Shown: positions 37,595-49,640 of the stretch, piece by piece
Position numbering within the stretch: position 1 is the stretch's first letter
Layout: the number at the start of each line of letters is the position of its first letter
Assembly: GCF_008831285.2 (NCBI RefSeq)
Contig: NC_045144.1
Location: forward strand, 6,222,575-6,286,574
Length of the DNA stretch: 64,000 nucleotides
DNA from: Nymphaea colorata
Taxonomy: Eukaryota > Streptophyta > Magnoliopsida > Nymphaeales > Nymphaeaceae
Reading direction: 5' to 3'
Notes under the pieces: model-generated
Told to the model about the DNA's origin: nothing
Databases searched by the model: none
The model's input: only the letters and a program-made list of their open reading frames with translations
Position numbers and translations under genes: made by a program

Positions 37595-37935
37595 ATTCCA
37601 CACCATGAGGTCAGGGTTGAAAACCAGACCCATCCAATTTTTACTAAAAAAAATTAAATAAAATACAAACGTCCTAATATAGTTATAAAGACTTTCAAGA
37701 TAAAACATGCTTTAATTCGAGTCCTTTTATGAAAAATGTGTATTTTTTTTATAAAAAAAGTTGGTGCTATGGCAGCCGTTCATTTTTGTTCATTATTAAA
37801 CTTCAAAAAAGTCAGTTTAATAAATGTTTTCCATCAACCAATTTTTGGGATTATGTCAATAAGGTTGGATTGTAAGAAAAACACTTTTATTTATCACATT
37901 TAAGCCATCTGGTTTTTGTTTCACGATTAATGGTC
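37595..37935. mobile_element. MITE-like non-autonomous element, copy 1
   Basis: About 340 bp shared with 48826-49180 and 55546-55886: internal TATAAAGACTTTCAA, CTTTTATGAAAAATGTG and TCAATAAGGTTGGATTGTAAG blocks in the same order. The terminal inverted repeat is clear only in the third copy. A (TA)n tract sits at its left edge (37552-37581). Confidence 0.5.
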
Positions 37936-37999
37936 TAATATTCGAAATTTTAGACTTTAAGCGACTCCTATAAGTAAATAACAAATAATAAATGAGGTA

Positions 38000-38220
38000 T
38001 CAATATATAAATAAGGCAATTATTGGGACTGGTGTATGCAATTGCCCACACTTGCCTGCAGGTGCCTCCCCTACCAACCAGCCACAGGGTTTTTAATAAC
38101 CTTGAGGGATGACTAAGACTCTTCACCCAAGTGTGGTTTCCTAGTGTAATAATTGGATCCAGAAAATCTTGTTTAGCTCATTCCTTATATTGAATTGGAA
38201 GGATTCTGGTGATCCCTTGT
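38000..38220. repeat. Segment duplicated at 56400-57010
   Basis: Shares GGGACTGGTGTATGCAATTG, GAAGTGTGGTTTC-like and AACAATTGGATCCA blocks with 56445-56995. Here it lacks the ~400-bp insertion found there, so it serves as the empty site. 38221-38610 holds no recognisable gene. Confidence 0.5.
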
Positions 38221-38610
38221 AGTTCTAATTAATTGAAAAACAAAGGGCTTGAGGGAAATAGCACACCTGGGCAGGCCAGTGGCTGGCAAGCAGAGACATG
38301 CCATTAGCAGGGCCAGGGGTAATGTTATTCAGGTGAGCCACAAAGTCTCTCTTCCTCAGGTGGTTTCCATAAGTAAAAGGAAAAAAAAAAGTTAATTGAA
38401 AAACAAAACAAAAAAATTCAGTTGGGTTGCCCATGTATATACACAAACTACTAAAATACATTGTTCAGTGGAGCAAAATCAGAAAAGAGTGATACTGTTC
38501 TTAGGTGCGACTTGTTTGTTGCATCAGAAAATGTAGTTCTGCGCAGTGACTGGACTTCAGTGGCATGTTGGCAATCATGTCAGCGTACCTGCATTTTCAT
38601 TAGTGCAAAG

Positions 38611-38612
<2 letters not shown>

Positions 38613-38663
<51 letters not shown>
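38613..38663. repeat. (TA)n microsatellite
   Basis: About 25 TA units. Confidence 0.95.
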
Positions 38664-38666
<3 letters not shown>

Positions 38667-38974
38667 TTACGAATTCTTTTAAATCTTTAACGAAAATTCA
38701 TGAAACAAGTAATAAAGTGTTTCATTTGCCAAAAAAGCCTTAAAAGATTAGAAGAGATGATCAATTAATCTTTTTTTAACGTTGAAAAAAGATGTGAGCC
38801 ATGGCACTTTTCAGCTTCCCTTTGCTGTGCATCATCGAACCTCTTGCAGAGACTAAGATTATCACTCCATATTGTGAAATTGATTAATAGCACTTGAGTT
38901 TGGGGGGTTTTAGCCTTATATAACCAGACTGATCAGTATTGGACATGCTTTGAGTTTAAAACGATGGAAAATTG

Positions 38975-39113
<139 letters not shown>

Positions 39114-39290
39114 TTGCCAATAGTCCCATTGATATCTCACACATCTTCCACTGGATGCAAGAGATTTCAGCTTGGTAGAGACAGGAGCGGTGCGGTCTAG
39201 CCAAACATAAGCCCGTGAGCCTGAACCCCAGACTCTGCATTATTCGAATGTAAACATCATATTCGTACCTCAAAACCAGATGTGTGTGAG

Positions 39291-40948
39291 CTAAGCAAGG
39301 TAAGTGCTTGGGGCAAGCCTGAGCCTAGGGTGGATCTTGAGGGGCACCACCCTTTGCAAAGAAATTCCGTAAGCCTCATCCATATTTAATTTCTCCGGAA
39401 CTTGACCGACTGGCAGCTCCCACCTGAACCCATGGACCAAGGTCGCAACCATCAGCTGAACCATCCTTATGCCCATGCTCATGCCGGGGCAAATTCTCCG
39501 TCCTGCCCCAAATGGTATCACTTCGAAGTCATTCCCCCTTACATCTATGTGCACATACTTGGATCCAGGCATGAACCTATCCGGCTGGAACTCCAGTGGG
39601 TCGGTCCATATGCCCAGGTCCCGGCTGATAGCCCAGATGTTGACCAAGAGGCGCGCACCCTTTGGGGATGTGGTAGCCGGCAACTTGGCAGCTCTCGCTG
39701 GCAATGCGCGGGAGGGAGAGCGGTGTAGCTGGGTGTAGGCGGAATGTCTCCTTGACAATTGCCTGCAGATATATCAAATTTGGTATGTCCGATTCCTTGA
39801 CCAGCCGGTGCCGGCCAACGATGGAATCAATTTCGGCCTGAACTTTTTTTTTGGATGTGGGGGTGCCGGATCAGCTCGGCAATTGCCCATTCCACCGTGC
39901 TTGTGGAAGTATCTGTACCAGCTGCCAACAAATCCTGCATTTGCAAACACCTTATTTTAAATGCAAACACCTTATTTTAAAATCCCTTGAAGCGCTGAAT
40001 GCAATGAAAGATAGAACTTGCGTTTACTGTAATAAAATGGAGAAAATTTTAATGTGTTAATCTTCTACCGCAAGCTGGTTACGTGCACATCAATGGTCAA
40101 ATGTTTCGATGAAGTGCAACACGAAATTTTTAAAGTTTAAAAAGGAATCATAAAAAATATTAAAAGCTTAAAATATACACACATTTATAAGAAATTTAAA
40201 AAATAGCTCTACTCCTTTCTATCTTTTAAATGCATATTTGCGTGCACATAGCTTTGCACGAAAATGGATTCGAGAAAGAGCACGTATAAACAATGCCTGT
40301 AAATCATGTAAATCAAAAGAGAAGGAGCGAGAAAGAGAGAGAGACAGTCAGCAAGGCTTTAATATTAGTATCCGTCAGCTTGCCATCCAGAGCGATGGGA
40401 TCGTCCTTCAGCCGCAGAAGAACGCTGAGAACGTCGCCCTGTCCTCCGGCGCCGGAGGAGCGCCCGTGCTCTTCCAAAATCCTCTGCATGAAGCCGTCGA
40501 GCCTCCGGTGCAGCGCCTTCATCTTCTTAGCCACACCCATGAGGTCCATCCAGTCCAGCGAAGGCACAAAGTCCCCTATGTTGAACACTCCCCCCAGCTG
40601 CATTAACTCCAACACCATCCCCCTGAACTCTCCGGCGCCCTCCCCACCCTCGAACACCCTCCTCCCTATGAGCACCTTCCCCAGCGCGTTCGCCGTGCAA
40701 ACGTTCAGCGCCTCCCCCACGCCAACGTTCTCCCCAGCCTCGCCGGCCCGCGCCAGCGACGCTGCCAAGATCCCCAGCTCCTTCTCCCTGACGTGCCGCA
40801 AGTCGTCGAGCGCCTTGTTGGAGAAGAGGTGCACGGCGCAGATCTTCCGTAGGCTCCGCCACTTCGGCCCGTACTCCGCCCACACCATACCTTGCGAGTA
40901 GTACGCGATGTGCTTTGCCCCTGCGTTCGGCGGCGGCGACGAAAAGTT
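39291..40948 (-). pseudogene. CYP75B-like P450 copy D, main part
   Basis: Exon 2 is 39291-39934 (644 bp, two more than intact copies): an extra T in the run near 39843-39852 and another near 39661 shift the frame. The exon 1 remainder is 40346-40948, interrupted by copia element 2 at NF|SS. Intron 411 bp. The haem motif [10 protein letters not shown] is present. The oxygen-helix start reads [10 protein letters not shown] instead of [13 protein letters not shown]6 reads AYGISLQR, with Ser where the other copies have Thr. The first 95 codons lie at 47315-47604. Exon 1, rejoined by length, would be 296 codons, as in copy E, its closest relative. Confidence 0.9.
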
Positions 40949-40961
40949 TATTGGAAAAGTT

Positions 40962-41250
40962 TATTGGATAGGATATCTCGTAACTGCATACCAGTTAAGA
41001 GATTATGCTCATCCTTTTGCTGAAATCTCTCCTCCACCCAAACCACTGCTGGGTTGAGGAGAAAACCTAAGGGGCTGGCCTATTTAAGCTCAGCAACTCT
41101 AGGTGATAACCCTTTGAGAAGCCCCTTAAAAGGAAACCCCTTAATCAAATTCTTCTTTTCCTTTTCTTGTCTTGGTGCTTTTTACAGAGGTGACCGTTCG
41201 TGGCTGCAGCACTTGGGTGTGGACGATCTTTCGCTGCCTTCACTTCAACA
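40962..41250 (+). repeat. 5' LTR of copia element 2
   Basis: About 289 bp ending CTTCAACA just before the primer-binding site. It lacks a ~19-bp piece after TATTGGATA and another ~20-bp piece near 41100 that the 3' LTR retains. A TATA-like TATTTAAG lies near 41081. Confidence 0.9.
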
Positions 41251-41251
41251 G

Positions 41252-41263
41252 TGGTATCAGAGC
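41252..41263 (+). other. Primer-binding site of copia element 2
   Basis: TGGTATCAGAGC, an exact match to the complement of the 3' end of plant initiator-Met tRNA, one base after the 5' LTR. Confidence 0.92.
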
Positions 41264-42759
41264 TTGCTTTATCGAACACCAGTAAGTGATTTCGACCACT
41301 GTGGTGCCTGTGCCTGTGAGATTATACTACGGTGAAGCATGTGTCTCGTCTGTGCTTTATGTGTGAATCATGTTGTGATCTCTTTACTGAAAATAAAGCA
41401 TGCTAGACTAAACTGAGTTCAAGCATGAAGCATGATAGTATTGATTGGGTATGGAATCCTCTATTCTATATACTATGTTGTTTGTCTTCTCTGTGTCTGC
41501 GAGAGACTGAGACAATGACTAAGCCTAATGGCTTTTACCAGACCCTCGTAGAGGATCTGTCCACAAAGAACTCCACTACTTGAATAACTTTTATTACCCA
41601 CGTCTCTGACAAACGGTAACACAGGAGGCTGAGACTGCTCTGCTCGATATTCAACAAAGCCAAAAATAAATAAATTAAGAAGAAGGAGGAAAGTGAAACG
41701 TAGCACCTTTGCTCTTGTTTGAGAAACTTACCCAACGACTACTTGGAAAAGAGCCGGGATTCTCCCGTATGTCAAAACCGGAGGAACAGTTACCTTTTTT
41801 TTCTTTTTTCCTTTCTTGAACTCGACCCATTTGCTGCTGCCGTCTCCACCGACGAGCAACAGCAGTCGACCGATGAACTGGGAAACAGTCGTCTCCCTCG
41901 TGTGAATGTGAAGATCTCCTCTCGCTGAGAGCAGAGAGGCAACCTGGGTAAAAGGAAAGATGACGTCTGACGCTTTGCAAATCTCCTCCCGTTGTTTCTC
42001 TGTAGTCTGCCTGTTCACCTTAGTCTCAGCGAAAGCAGAGACTGTGAAAGCCGTATGCATTGAGCTTCTGGTTTTGGGAAGGTTATCTTCTTCACAGAAA
42101 TGAGAAACCACCACAGAGGCGGCTGAAACGCCGTGCACTGGAAATAGAGGAGGATGGGCTCCTCTCGGTGGCGGTGGTTGAAGGAGCAGTTGTAAGACGC
42201 GGGTGGCGGAACCCTTGGCTAGGGTTTCGCCAGAGAAAAATCGGTCGGTCGCTCGGTGAGGAGAGAGACGACGAAAGAGAAAATGAGAGAAAACGGGTAA
42301 AAATTGGTATTTATAGTCAAAATTAGAAAATTACAAGAATAGTCCATAATTTATGCACTATTTCAAGAAAGGGTGTTACATTTCTCAGAAATTAAAGCCG
42401 CAACATGTTTTGCTAAAAATTTTCAAAAAGAGGCTCGCGAAAGTTGTTTTTCAATAGAAACCGGGAACTTTATAAGAAATTACTTTTGGGAATCCTCAGG
42501 GTTAATGAAATTAGCAAAAGAGGGTTTCAGAAAATTAGTTGCAAATTTAGTATAAGGCTGTGCATTTATGCAAAATTATGGAAAGCACCCTTTAACTTAA
42601 TAAAAGTAGAGAAAGAGGGTTCTGAGATAAAATTCTGAAAAGAGATGTGCATGTTTTCATTTAAAGTCTTCTTGTTTTAATATTCTTTTAGAATATTATG
42701 AAATTTCTTGATGTGATATTCATTGTGATATATTTTTCCCTTTCTTAATTGTTCCTTAC
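41264..42759. other. Long leader of copia element 2 with antisense gene-like layout
   Basis: About 1.5 kb before gag without sense retroelement coding. On the minus strand: CTATAAATA at 42308-42316, CT-rich stretch, telo-box AAACCCTAG at 42219-42227, and an open frame of 136 codons (42138-41728) with FTQVAS, RLLLLVGGDG and VEFKK blocks. Corresponding blocks occur in element 1. A second minus frame (41735-41535) has LLCYRLSET, matching LLFYGLPET of element 1. No protein family recognised. Confidence 0.5.
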
Positions 42760-45700
42760 TTGTCATACGAAATTAATTTAGAAATGACATCAAGAGTGGG
42801 AGCTTCAGAATTAGCTAAGACTGAGAAATTGAATGGGACAAATTTCCATGCATGGAAGCATAGGATAATGTTGGCCTTGACTTTGGAAAGACTCATTTAT
42901 GTGATCAACGAGCATTTTCCTACTTTAGGAGAAAAACCCAAAAAGGCGTATGAGTCATTTACTTCTGATGATCTAATGGCTAAAACTATCATGTTAGCAT
43001 TCATGATAGATGATCAAATTAGAGTCTTTGAGGATTGTCTAACTGCCAAAGATATGTTTGATACTATCGCTTCTAAATACAATACCATGACTGCGATGCA
43101 CATACAGTTACTGCAAGAACAATACAATTTCTATAGGATAAAAGAGTCAGATAATGTACTGGACCATGTTAATAAGATGTTGGTCATGGCTAAAGATTTA
43201 GCCGTGGTAGGGAATGTCATATCTGACAACATGCAGATCAGCACAATCCTGAACAGCCTACCTTCTTCTTGGGATATGGCAGTTACTGCTTTGAGTGTTC
43301 AATTTGATACTCTTACTTTAGAAAAGCTTCCTATACAGTTAGCTCTACAACAACAACGTCTGACCAAGAGAAATAGAGCAGCGTTAATGACAGTCCAGGA
43401 AAAACCTGCTGGTAGTCATGTGCCTGTAAAATCAAAACAATTAAAAAATCGAAACGATGGCAAGTTCAAGGGCAATTATGCAGGTACTAAGAAATCTCAA
43501 GGAACTGTAGTGAAATGCTACAGATGCGGAAAGCCTGGACTTATAAAGAAGAATTGCAGAACAAAATTCCCGAGTAAGAAAGACAATAATGGTCAGGGCA
43601 ACTACAACAGAAGGAAGCCTCAAATGGACTCTGACAGAGAAGTCATCTGTGTTGTGTCAGAATGTCTGTTTGTAGATGGAGATCTAACTGGATGGTGGGT
43701 CGATTCCGGAGCTACTCGTCACATTGCAAAGACGAAAGAAGGAGTGATCCACATGGAAAATCTGAGTCCGGGAACCCACAGGGTCTATATGGGAAACAAC
43801 TCTTATTGTGATGTCATGGGAATTGGGGCATATCGTCTAAATGTTGGGGGTACAAGTGTTGTACTTAACGAGGTTTTGTATGTCCCTTCCATGAGAAGGA
43901 ATCTAGTGTCTGTTCCCGCATTGACGGGAAAAGGTTTTGAAGTACGTTTTATTCCAAGGAAAGTAACAGTGGGAAAACATGGAAGGTTCATGTTTGGTGG
44001 AAAATTTGTAAAAGAACATGGTATGTTCAAACTGAATGATATGAATGAAGCTTCAAGTTCTGCTTATTTCGATTGTGCAATGAGTGTGAACGTAAACTTA
44101 TGGCATGAAAGATTAAGTCATATAAGCATCAAAAAGATACAGACTCTAGCACAACAAGGTCTAATACCTGACATAAATATAAATGATTTTGCGAAATGCG
44201 AGTCATGTGTATATGGAAAAATGACAAGGAAACCATTTCCGTCAGAAGTAATTCGGGCCACTGAATTATTAGAGATAATTCATATTGATATCTGTAGACC
44301 TTTCAGGATCCAAACTCATAGTAGCAAGTTATATTTCATAACATTTATTGACAACTTCTCAAGATTTGGTTACATATACTTGATCAGATATAAATCAAAA
44401 GCACTTGAGAAATTCAAGGAATACAAATCTGAAGTCGAGAGACAACTTGGAAGGAATATCAAAATCATAAGGTCTGATCGAGGAGGAGAATACACTTCTA
44501 GTGAATTCCTCGAATATTGCAAGGACTTTGGAATTAATAGGCAAAAGACAATGCGAAAGACACCACAACAAAATGGTGTGGCTGAGAGGTGTAACAGAAC
44601 TCTCTTGAACATGGTGAGATCCATGTTGGCAGGAGCACAATTACCAAAAGTTTTTTGGGGAGAAGCTGTGTTAACAGCTATGTATACAATAAACCGAGTG
44701 CCCTGCAAAGCAGTCCCAACCACTCCTTATGAAAGATGGACTGGCGTAAAACCAGATCTGAGATATTTAAGGAGATGGGGATCTGTAGCACACGTGAAAA
44801 TTCTAGATCCAAAACTGGATAAACTAGATAATAGATCAGTGAGATGTATATTTATTGGATACCCAAAAGGATCCAAGGGCTACAGATTATATCATTCATC
44901 TATGGGACTTATAGAAAGTAGAGATGTAGAGTTCATAGAAGAACTCAATAATAAAGATTATGATCCAGTGGAACATCGAAATGATACACTGGATGATCTG
45001 ATTTATTCAGATGAACAGTCTGGTAATGAACCGACTGGAGGTCAGTTTGGCAATGAACCAACTGAGCAGGAATCGTCTGAGAAACAGTCAGGAAATGAAC
45101 CGACTGAAAATCAGTTAGGCAATGAACCAACTGATATGAATACCTCATCATCTCAGACGTTATCAGGTCATAAAAGACCTAGAGCTTCTCCTTCATATTT
45201 AAATGATTATTATGTATATCTGGCATAGGAGCTATGCTATTTAGCAGATATTGACGAAATGTCTGACAATCTGACATATGATGAAGCAGTTAGCTCGCAT
45301 GAATCGTCGGATTGGATGAATGCTATGGATAAAGAAATTGAATTCATAAAAATGAATAAAGTCTGGGAATTAGTAGATCTTCCTAATGACAGAAAACCCA
45401 TTGGATGTAAATGGATACTAAGGAAGAAGTATAAAGTTGACGGATCAGTCAAAAAATTCAAAGCCAGACTAGTAGCGAAAGGTTTTTCCCAAAAGGAATG
45501 AATTGATTACTCAGAGACTTATTCGTCGGTTGCAAAGTTTGCATCAATCAGAATAATTTTAGCTATCGCGGCATTCTATGACTTGGATATTTGTCATATG
45601 GATGTAAAGACTGCTTTTCTCAATGGTGAGTTGAAAGAAACTATATATATGACTCAACCACAAGGATATGTCATCAAGGAAAAAGAAGACAAAGTGTACA

Positions 45701-46818
45701 AGTTGAATAAATCGTTGTATGGACTGAAACAGTCCCCTAGACAGTGGTATTTTGCTTTTTACAAAGCAATTACAAAACTTGGGTTTGTTGCAAACCAATT
45801 AGACCTCTGTGTATATGTTTGGAAAAGTGGGAGCCTTTTTTATATTCTATCAATATATGTTGATGACATATTTCTAACAGGAAATGATAACGACATGATT
45901 GTAAAAACGAAGACTTGGCTGAACAAAAACTTCGAAATGAAGGACTTGGGTGAAGCATCCTATATATTAGGAATAAAAATCACTCGAGATAGAAACTCTA
46001 GAATCCTGAGTTTAAGCTAGGAACGATATATTGATTATATCTTCAAGAAGTTTCGCATGTTAGACTGCAAACCAATTGGAACTCCTATAGCTAAAGGAGC
46101 AAACTTAAGCAGGAGTGATTGTCCTGGTGAAGGACAACAAAAATTAAATGTTTCATATGCACAAGCGGTTGGTAGTCTGATGTATTTAATGCTTTCTACC
46201 AGACCAGACATAAGTTTTCCTATCGGTCTGGTAAGTCGTTATCAAAGTAATCCTGGATGGCCTCATTGGCAAGCAGTCAAAAGAATTTTTCGGTATATTA
46301 AAGGAACAAAAGGACTGAAATTGTCTTATCAAGCAAATGAGCTAATTTTAATTGGGTATTCCGATGCAGATTTTGCAGGCTGCAAAGATGATAGTAAATC
46401 CACTTCAGGGTATGTTTTTCTCTTTGGAGGTGGGGCGATAGCCTGGTCCTGTAAGAAACAGGGATGTGTTGCTCAGCACACACAGGAAGCAGAGTATGTT
46501 GCTTGTAATGTTGCAACTACCTTTGCTGTCTGGATAAACCGGTTCTTGAAAGAATTGAAATTAAATCTTGATCATGAACATGTTCAACTATAATGTGATA
46601 ATCAGGCAGCTATATCTCTTATGAAGAATGGAGCTGTTAGCTCAAAAAGTAAACATATAATGGTGAAATACCATTATGTTCATGAAATCATCGAGAAAAT
46701 TGAAATCTCGGTTGATTACTTGCCTACCAATGATATGGTGGCTGATCCCTTAACTAAGGTGATATCTGAAGATTTGTTTTCAAAGCATGTAGCCCATATG
46801 GGGCTAAGATATATTTGA
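42760..46818 (+). pseudogene. gag-pol polyprotein of copia element 2, interrupted by nonsense codons
   Basis: One frame of 1353 codons. Gag with zinc knuckle CYRCGKPGLIKKNC (the His-preceding Gly-His pair reads Gly-Leu, so the CCHC histidine is lost), protease WWVDSGATRH, integrase with HERLSH and PQQNGVAER, RT with IYVDDIFLTGND, RNase H with SDADFAGC, end KHVAHMGLRYI. Four in-frame stops: 45226-45228, 45499-45501, 46018-46020 and 46591-46593; no frameshift. Integrase shows HIDICRPF and DNFSRFG where element 1 has HTDICGPF and DDFSRFG, so a conserved acidic residue is also changed. Confidence 0.93.
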
Positions 46819-46988
46819 AAGGTTGCGAAGGAAAAAAAAAACCATTGAATAGAAAACCTTGCTGTAAACCTTGAATAAGTTTTATGTTACGATGGATAAA
46901 CCAATTATGGAAAACCTAGTAACCAGATCAATGAAGAAAACCCACATATAGTGGATGCAAACTGGCGGTCTCATGGCCAAGTGGGAGA

Positions 46989-47314
46989 TATTGGATAGTG
47001 GCCATTGAGCCCTATCCGGATATCCCGTAACTGCATAGCAGTTACGAGATTATGCTCATCCTTTTGCTGAAATCTCTCCCCCATCCAAACCGCTGCTGGG
47101 CTGAGGGGAAAACCTAAGGGGCTGGCCTATTTAAGCTCAGCAACTCTTTATTTGGGTAATCTCTCGGTGATAACCCTTTGAGAAGCCCCTTAGAAGGAAA
47201 CCCCTTAATCAAATTCTTCTTCACCTTTTCTTGTCTTGTTGCTTTCTACAGAGGTGACCGTTCGTGGCTGCAGCACTTGGGTGTGGACGATCTTCCGCTG
47301 CCTTCACTTCAACA
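46989..47314 (+). repeat. 3' LTR of copia element 2
   Basis: 326 bp, preceded by purine tract AAGTGGGAGA (46979-46988), beginning TATTGGATAGTGGCC and ending TTCAACA. Contains the GTAACTGC-ATA-GCAGTTAC palindrome near 47027-47046. Confidence 0.93.
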
Positions 47315-47604
47315 AAGTTGGCGTCGTTGTGCTTCAAGAACTCGCGCGCCGTCGACGCCGAGCACGCGGCGACCACCGTGGTGGTGCTGAGGCGGAGGGA
47401 GATGATGGGGCCGTAGTGCTTAGCGAGCGCGGCAAGAGAGTGATGAGGCATCGCGCCGAGGGCCGGAAGGCTGCCGATCAGTGGCCAGCCAGTGGGGCCA
47501 GGCGGCAGTCTGCTATCCTGCGGTCGGAAGTACCAGATCACCGCCGCTAGGGCCGCGAGGAGCGCGACGAGATGGATAGGACTGACGATTAAATTGCCTA
47601 TCAT
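47315..47604 (-). pseudogene. CYP75B-like P450 copy D, first 95 codons
   Basis: Start MIGNLIVSPIHL with membrane anchor and hinge [18 protein letters not shown], open as far as KHNDANF where copia element 2 interrupts. Continues at 40948. The sequence is close to copy E. Confidence 0.9.
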
Positions 47605-47681
47605 GATCGAAAATCGGAATGGTCAGGATGTCCAGGCTTGTCAGGGATTATTGAAGATAGCTGCATGCTTGGTTTGGGAAA

Positions 47682-47690
47682 CTTTTATAG
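47682..47690 (-). promoter_or_regulatory. TATA box of P450 copy D
   Basis: CTATAAAAG on the minus strand, 78 bp before the start codon at 47604. Retained although the gene is dead. Confidence 0.6.
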
Positions 47691-47775
47691 AGTAAGGTTA
47701 GCAGAAATGACGTTTTCTTCTCGGGATACCACCTGACCCTTTGCCATTGTCTTCAGTCAATTGTATAATAATTGT

Positions 47776-47897
<122 letters not shown>

Positions 47898-48024
47898 ATT
47901 TATTGTTCATAGACTTATGAACCCATTGAATAGGTAGTATTCAAGATTGGCTAGTTTATTGTAGAGAGAAGGGAAAAAGATATATATAAGATAAATGATA
48001 AAGAGAGAAAGCTATTATAATCAA

Positions 48025-48330
48025 AATAAAGATGTTAAATGGTATTATTGAAAACAATGTTCAATCTTTTCCTTTCATTTCCTTTGCACGAATAAACAAA
48101 CATAATTTTTTATTTATGGAGAACATCTACGTGGGGTTACCTCAACATTTTATTTCAAGCAAAATGGAATTTTTGCATACAAAAATTGAGGACCTGCTAA
48201 TTTTTTTATATTCCATTTCCTGTCTTTTGTAATAGTTTCTTTTTTTTTTTTTCATCTTCATCTTTTTCCCTTCCTTCCTTTTCTTTTCTTTTCTATTTAT
48301 TGAAATCATTTTACTATCCAAACATGTTTT
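48025..48330. repeat. Pyrimidine-rich dispersed repeat, copy 5
   Basis: Close to 9500-9832, including the shared AAAATGGAATTTTTGCATAC / AAAATTGAGGACCTGCTAAT block. 5' flank of copy D. Confidence 0.55.
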
Positions 48331-48369
48331 TCGTTTGATTTTGCAAATAATGGATACATGGCGCTCTAT

Positions 48370-48740
48370 ATCACTTCACATCCATGTTTCAAAGTAACCC
48401 TGAACCTTAAGTTAGGGAAAGAAAAGGGTCTTCCGCCATTTTCGGGTATCCGTCACCCATGAGAAAGAACATGAAAGAAACATGCTGACATTAATTGTTT
48501 AATGAACTAATATGTCTCAGCATTAATGTTGATCGGAGAGTGTATATGAATTTCTTTTATTACTTTAAGTTTGTGCCACTAATTAGGCAACACGTGATAG
48601 TTTAATAATTTAGGTTAGAGCGATTGGTCATAGCTGCATGTTAGTTTGGCTTACCTTTTGCCAACTCTTTGATAAAGAATACAAATACTCCGCAATTAGC
48701 ATTGGTAATGTACAATGCACATGTTGACTCTGATATGAAT
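48370..48740. repeat. Duplicated flanking block, copy 6
   Basis: Close to 9870-10200 (ATAGCTGCATGTTAG core, TTGATAAAGAATACAAAT). Confidence 0.5.
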
Positions 48741-48825
48741 TTGTTTTGCTTACAATCAGAAAGATTTTTTTAGAAGAATTTATCCCGTTTTCTATCTATC
48801 TATATATAAAATATATAGTAATTGG

Positions 48826-49180
48826 TAGATCCCAAACTATTAGGTCAGGACAAAAACTAAACCATTTAAGTTTTTATCAAAAAAATATTTTAAACCAAAT
48901 ATAAACATCCTACTATATTTATAAAGACTATTTTAATATTAAACATGCTTTTGATTCAAGTCCCTTTTATGAAAAGTGTGGATCTTTCTGCTATAAAAAT
49001 GTGACGTTATGGGAGCCATTCATTTTTACTTAGTATAAAAACATCATTAAACTCCAAAAAATTATCAACTTAATAAATGTTTTTCATCAATGCATTCTTA
49101 AGATCGTATCAATAAGGTTAGATTGTAAAAAAAAAAAAAATCACTTTAGTTATCGCATTTACGCCATCTGGATTTCTTCT
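48826..49180. mobile_element. MITE-like non-autonomous element, copy 2
   Basis: Same family as 37595-37935 and 55546-55886. The ends are eroded. Confidence 0.5.
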
Positions 49181-49499
49181 TGCCTATACAAAACACATCT
49201 TTAGAAGCTAATTATATGCATGTTAGTGGTCACTTTGGATGATCTGCCCAAGAGGAATTTTAATTGTATGCTAAAAAATGCTTAAAACAATTTTACAAAA
49301 AAATAAAAAGTATAAAAAAATTGAACGACCAATTGATGGGACTATTGTATATGTAAACCATTCATCTCCAAATGATTACTCACGGCAAATAAGATTGCTA
49401 CAATTAGAATACTGCAGTAGATCTAATATTGCACACTGCTCTCAATATGTGATTGTATCAGCGACCCTAGTTCTAATTGGCCACATTCAACTATACAGA

Positions 49500-49640
49500 G
49501 GCGGCGCTGGAAATTTTTCTCGAGGAGGGTCGAATTAAAGTTTTTAAATTTTGAATAAGGCCAAAATATCATTTTTCAAATTTTTATATATTAGAACAAG
49601 AAAATTTTAAAACCCAATTGTTAGGAGAAGAACATTCAAC
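49500..49640. repeat. Short dispersed repeat (GGAAATTTTT / AAGGCCAAAAT type)
   Basis: Related to 63270-63400 (GAGCCAGGAAATTTTTGTCG, then AAAATTTTAACAAGGACCAAAATAG). Looks like a MITE end. Ends not defined. Confidence 0.35.

Larger units (their letters stand above)
40962..47314 (+). mobile_element. Ty1/copia LTR retrotransposon, element 2
   Basis: Same family as element 1, opposite orientation, about 6.35 kb, inserted in exon 1 of P450 copy D. Target duplication AAGTT at 40944-40948 and 47315-47319. The left junction has a 13-bp tandem duplication (AAAAGTTTATTGG, 40942-40967), so the LTR start is at 40949 or 40962. LTRs begin TATTGG instead of TGTTGG. More LTR differences than in element 1 (several indels and substitutions), so it is the older insertion. 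Confidence 0.95.
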
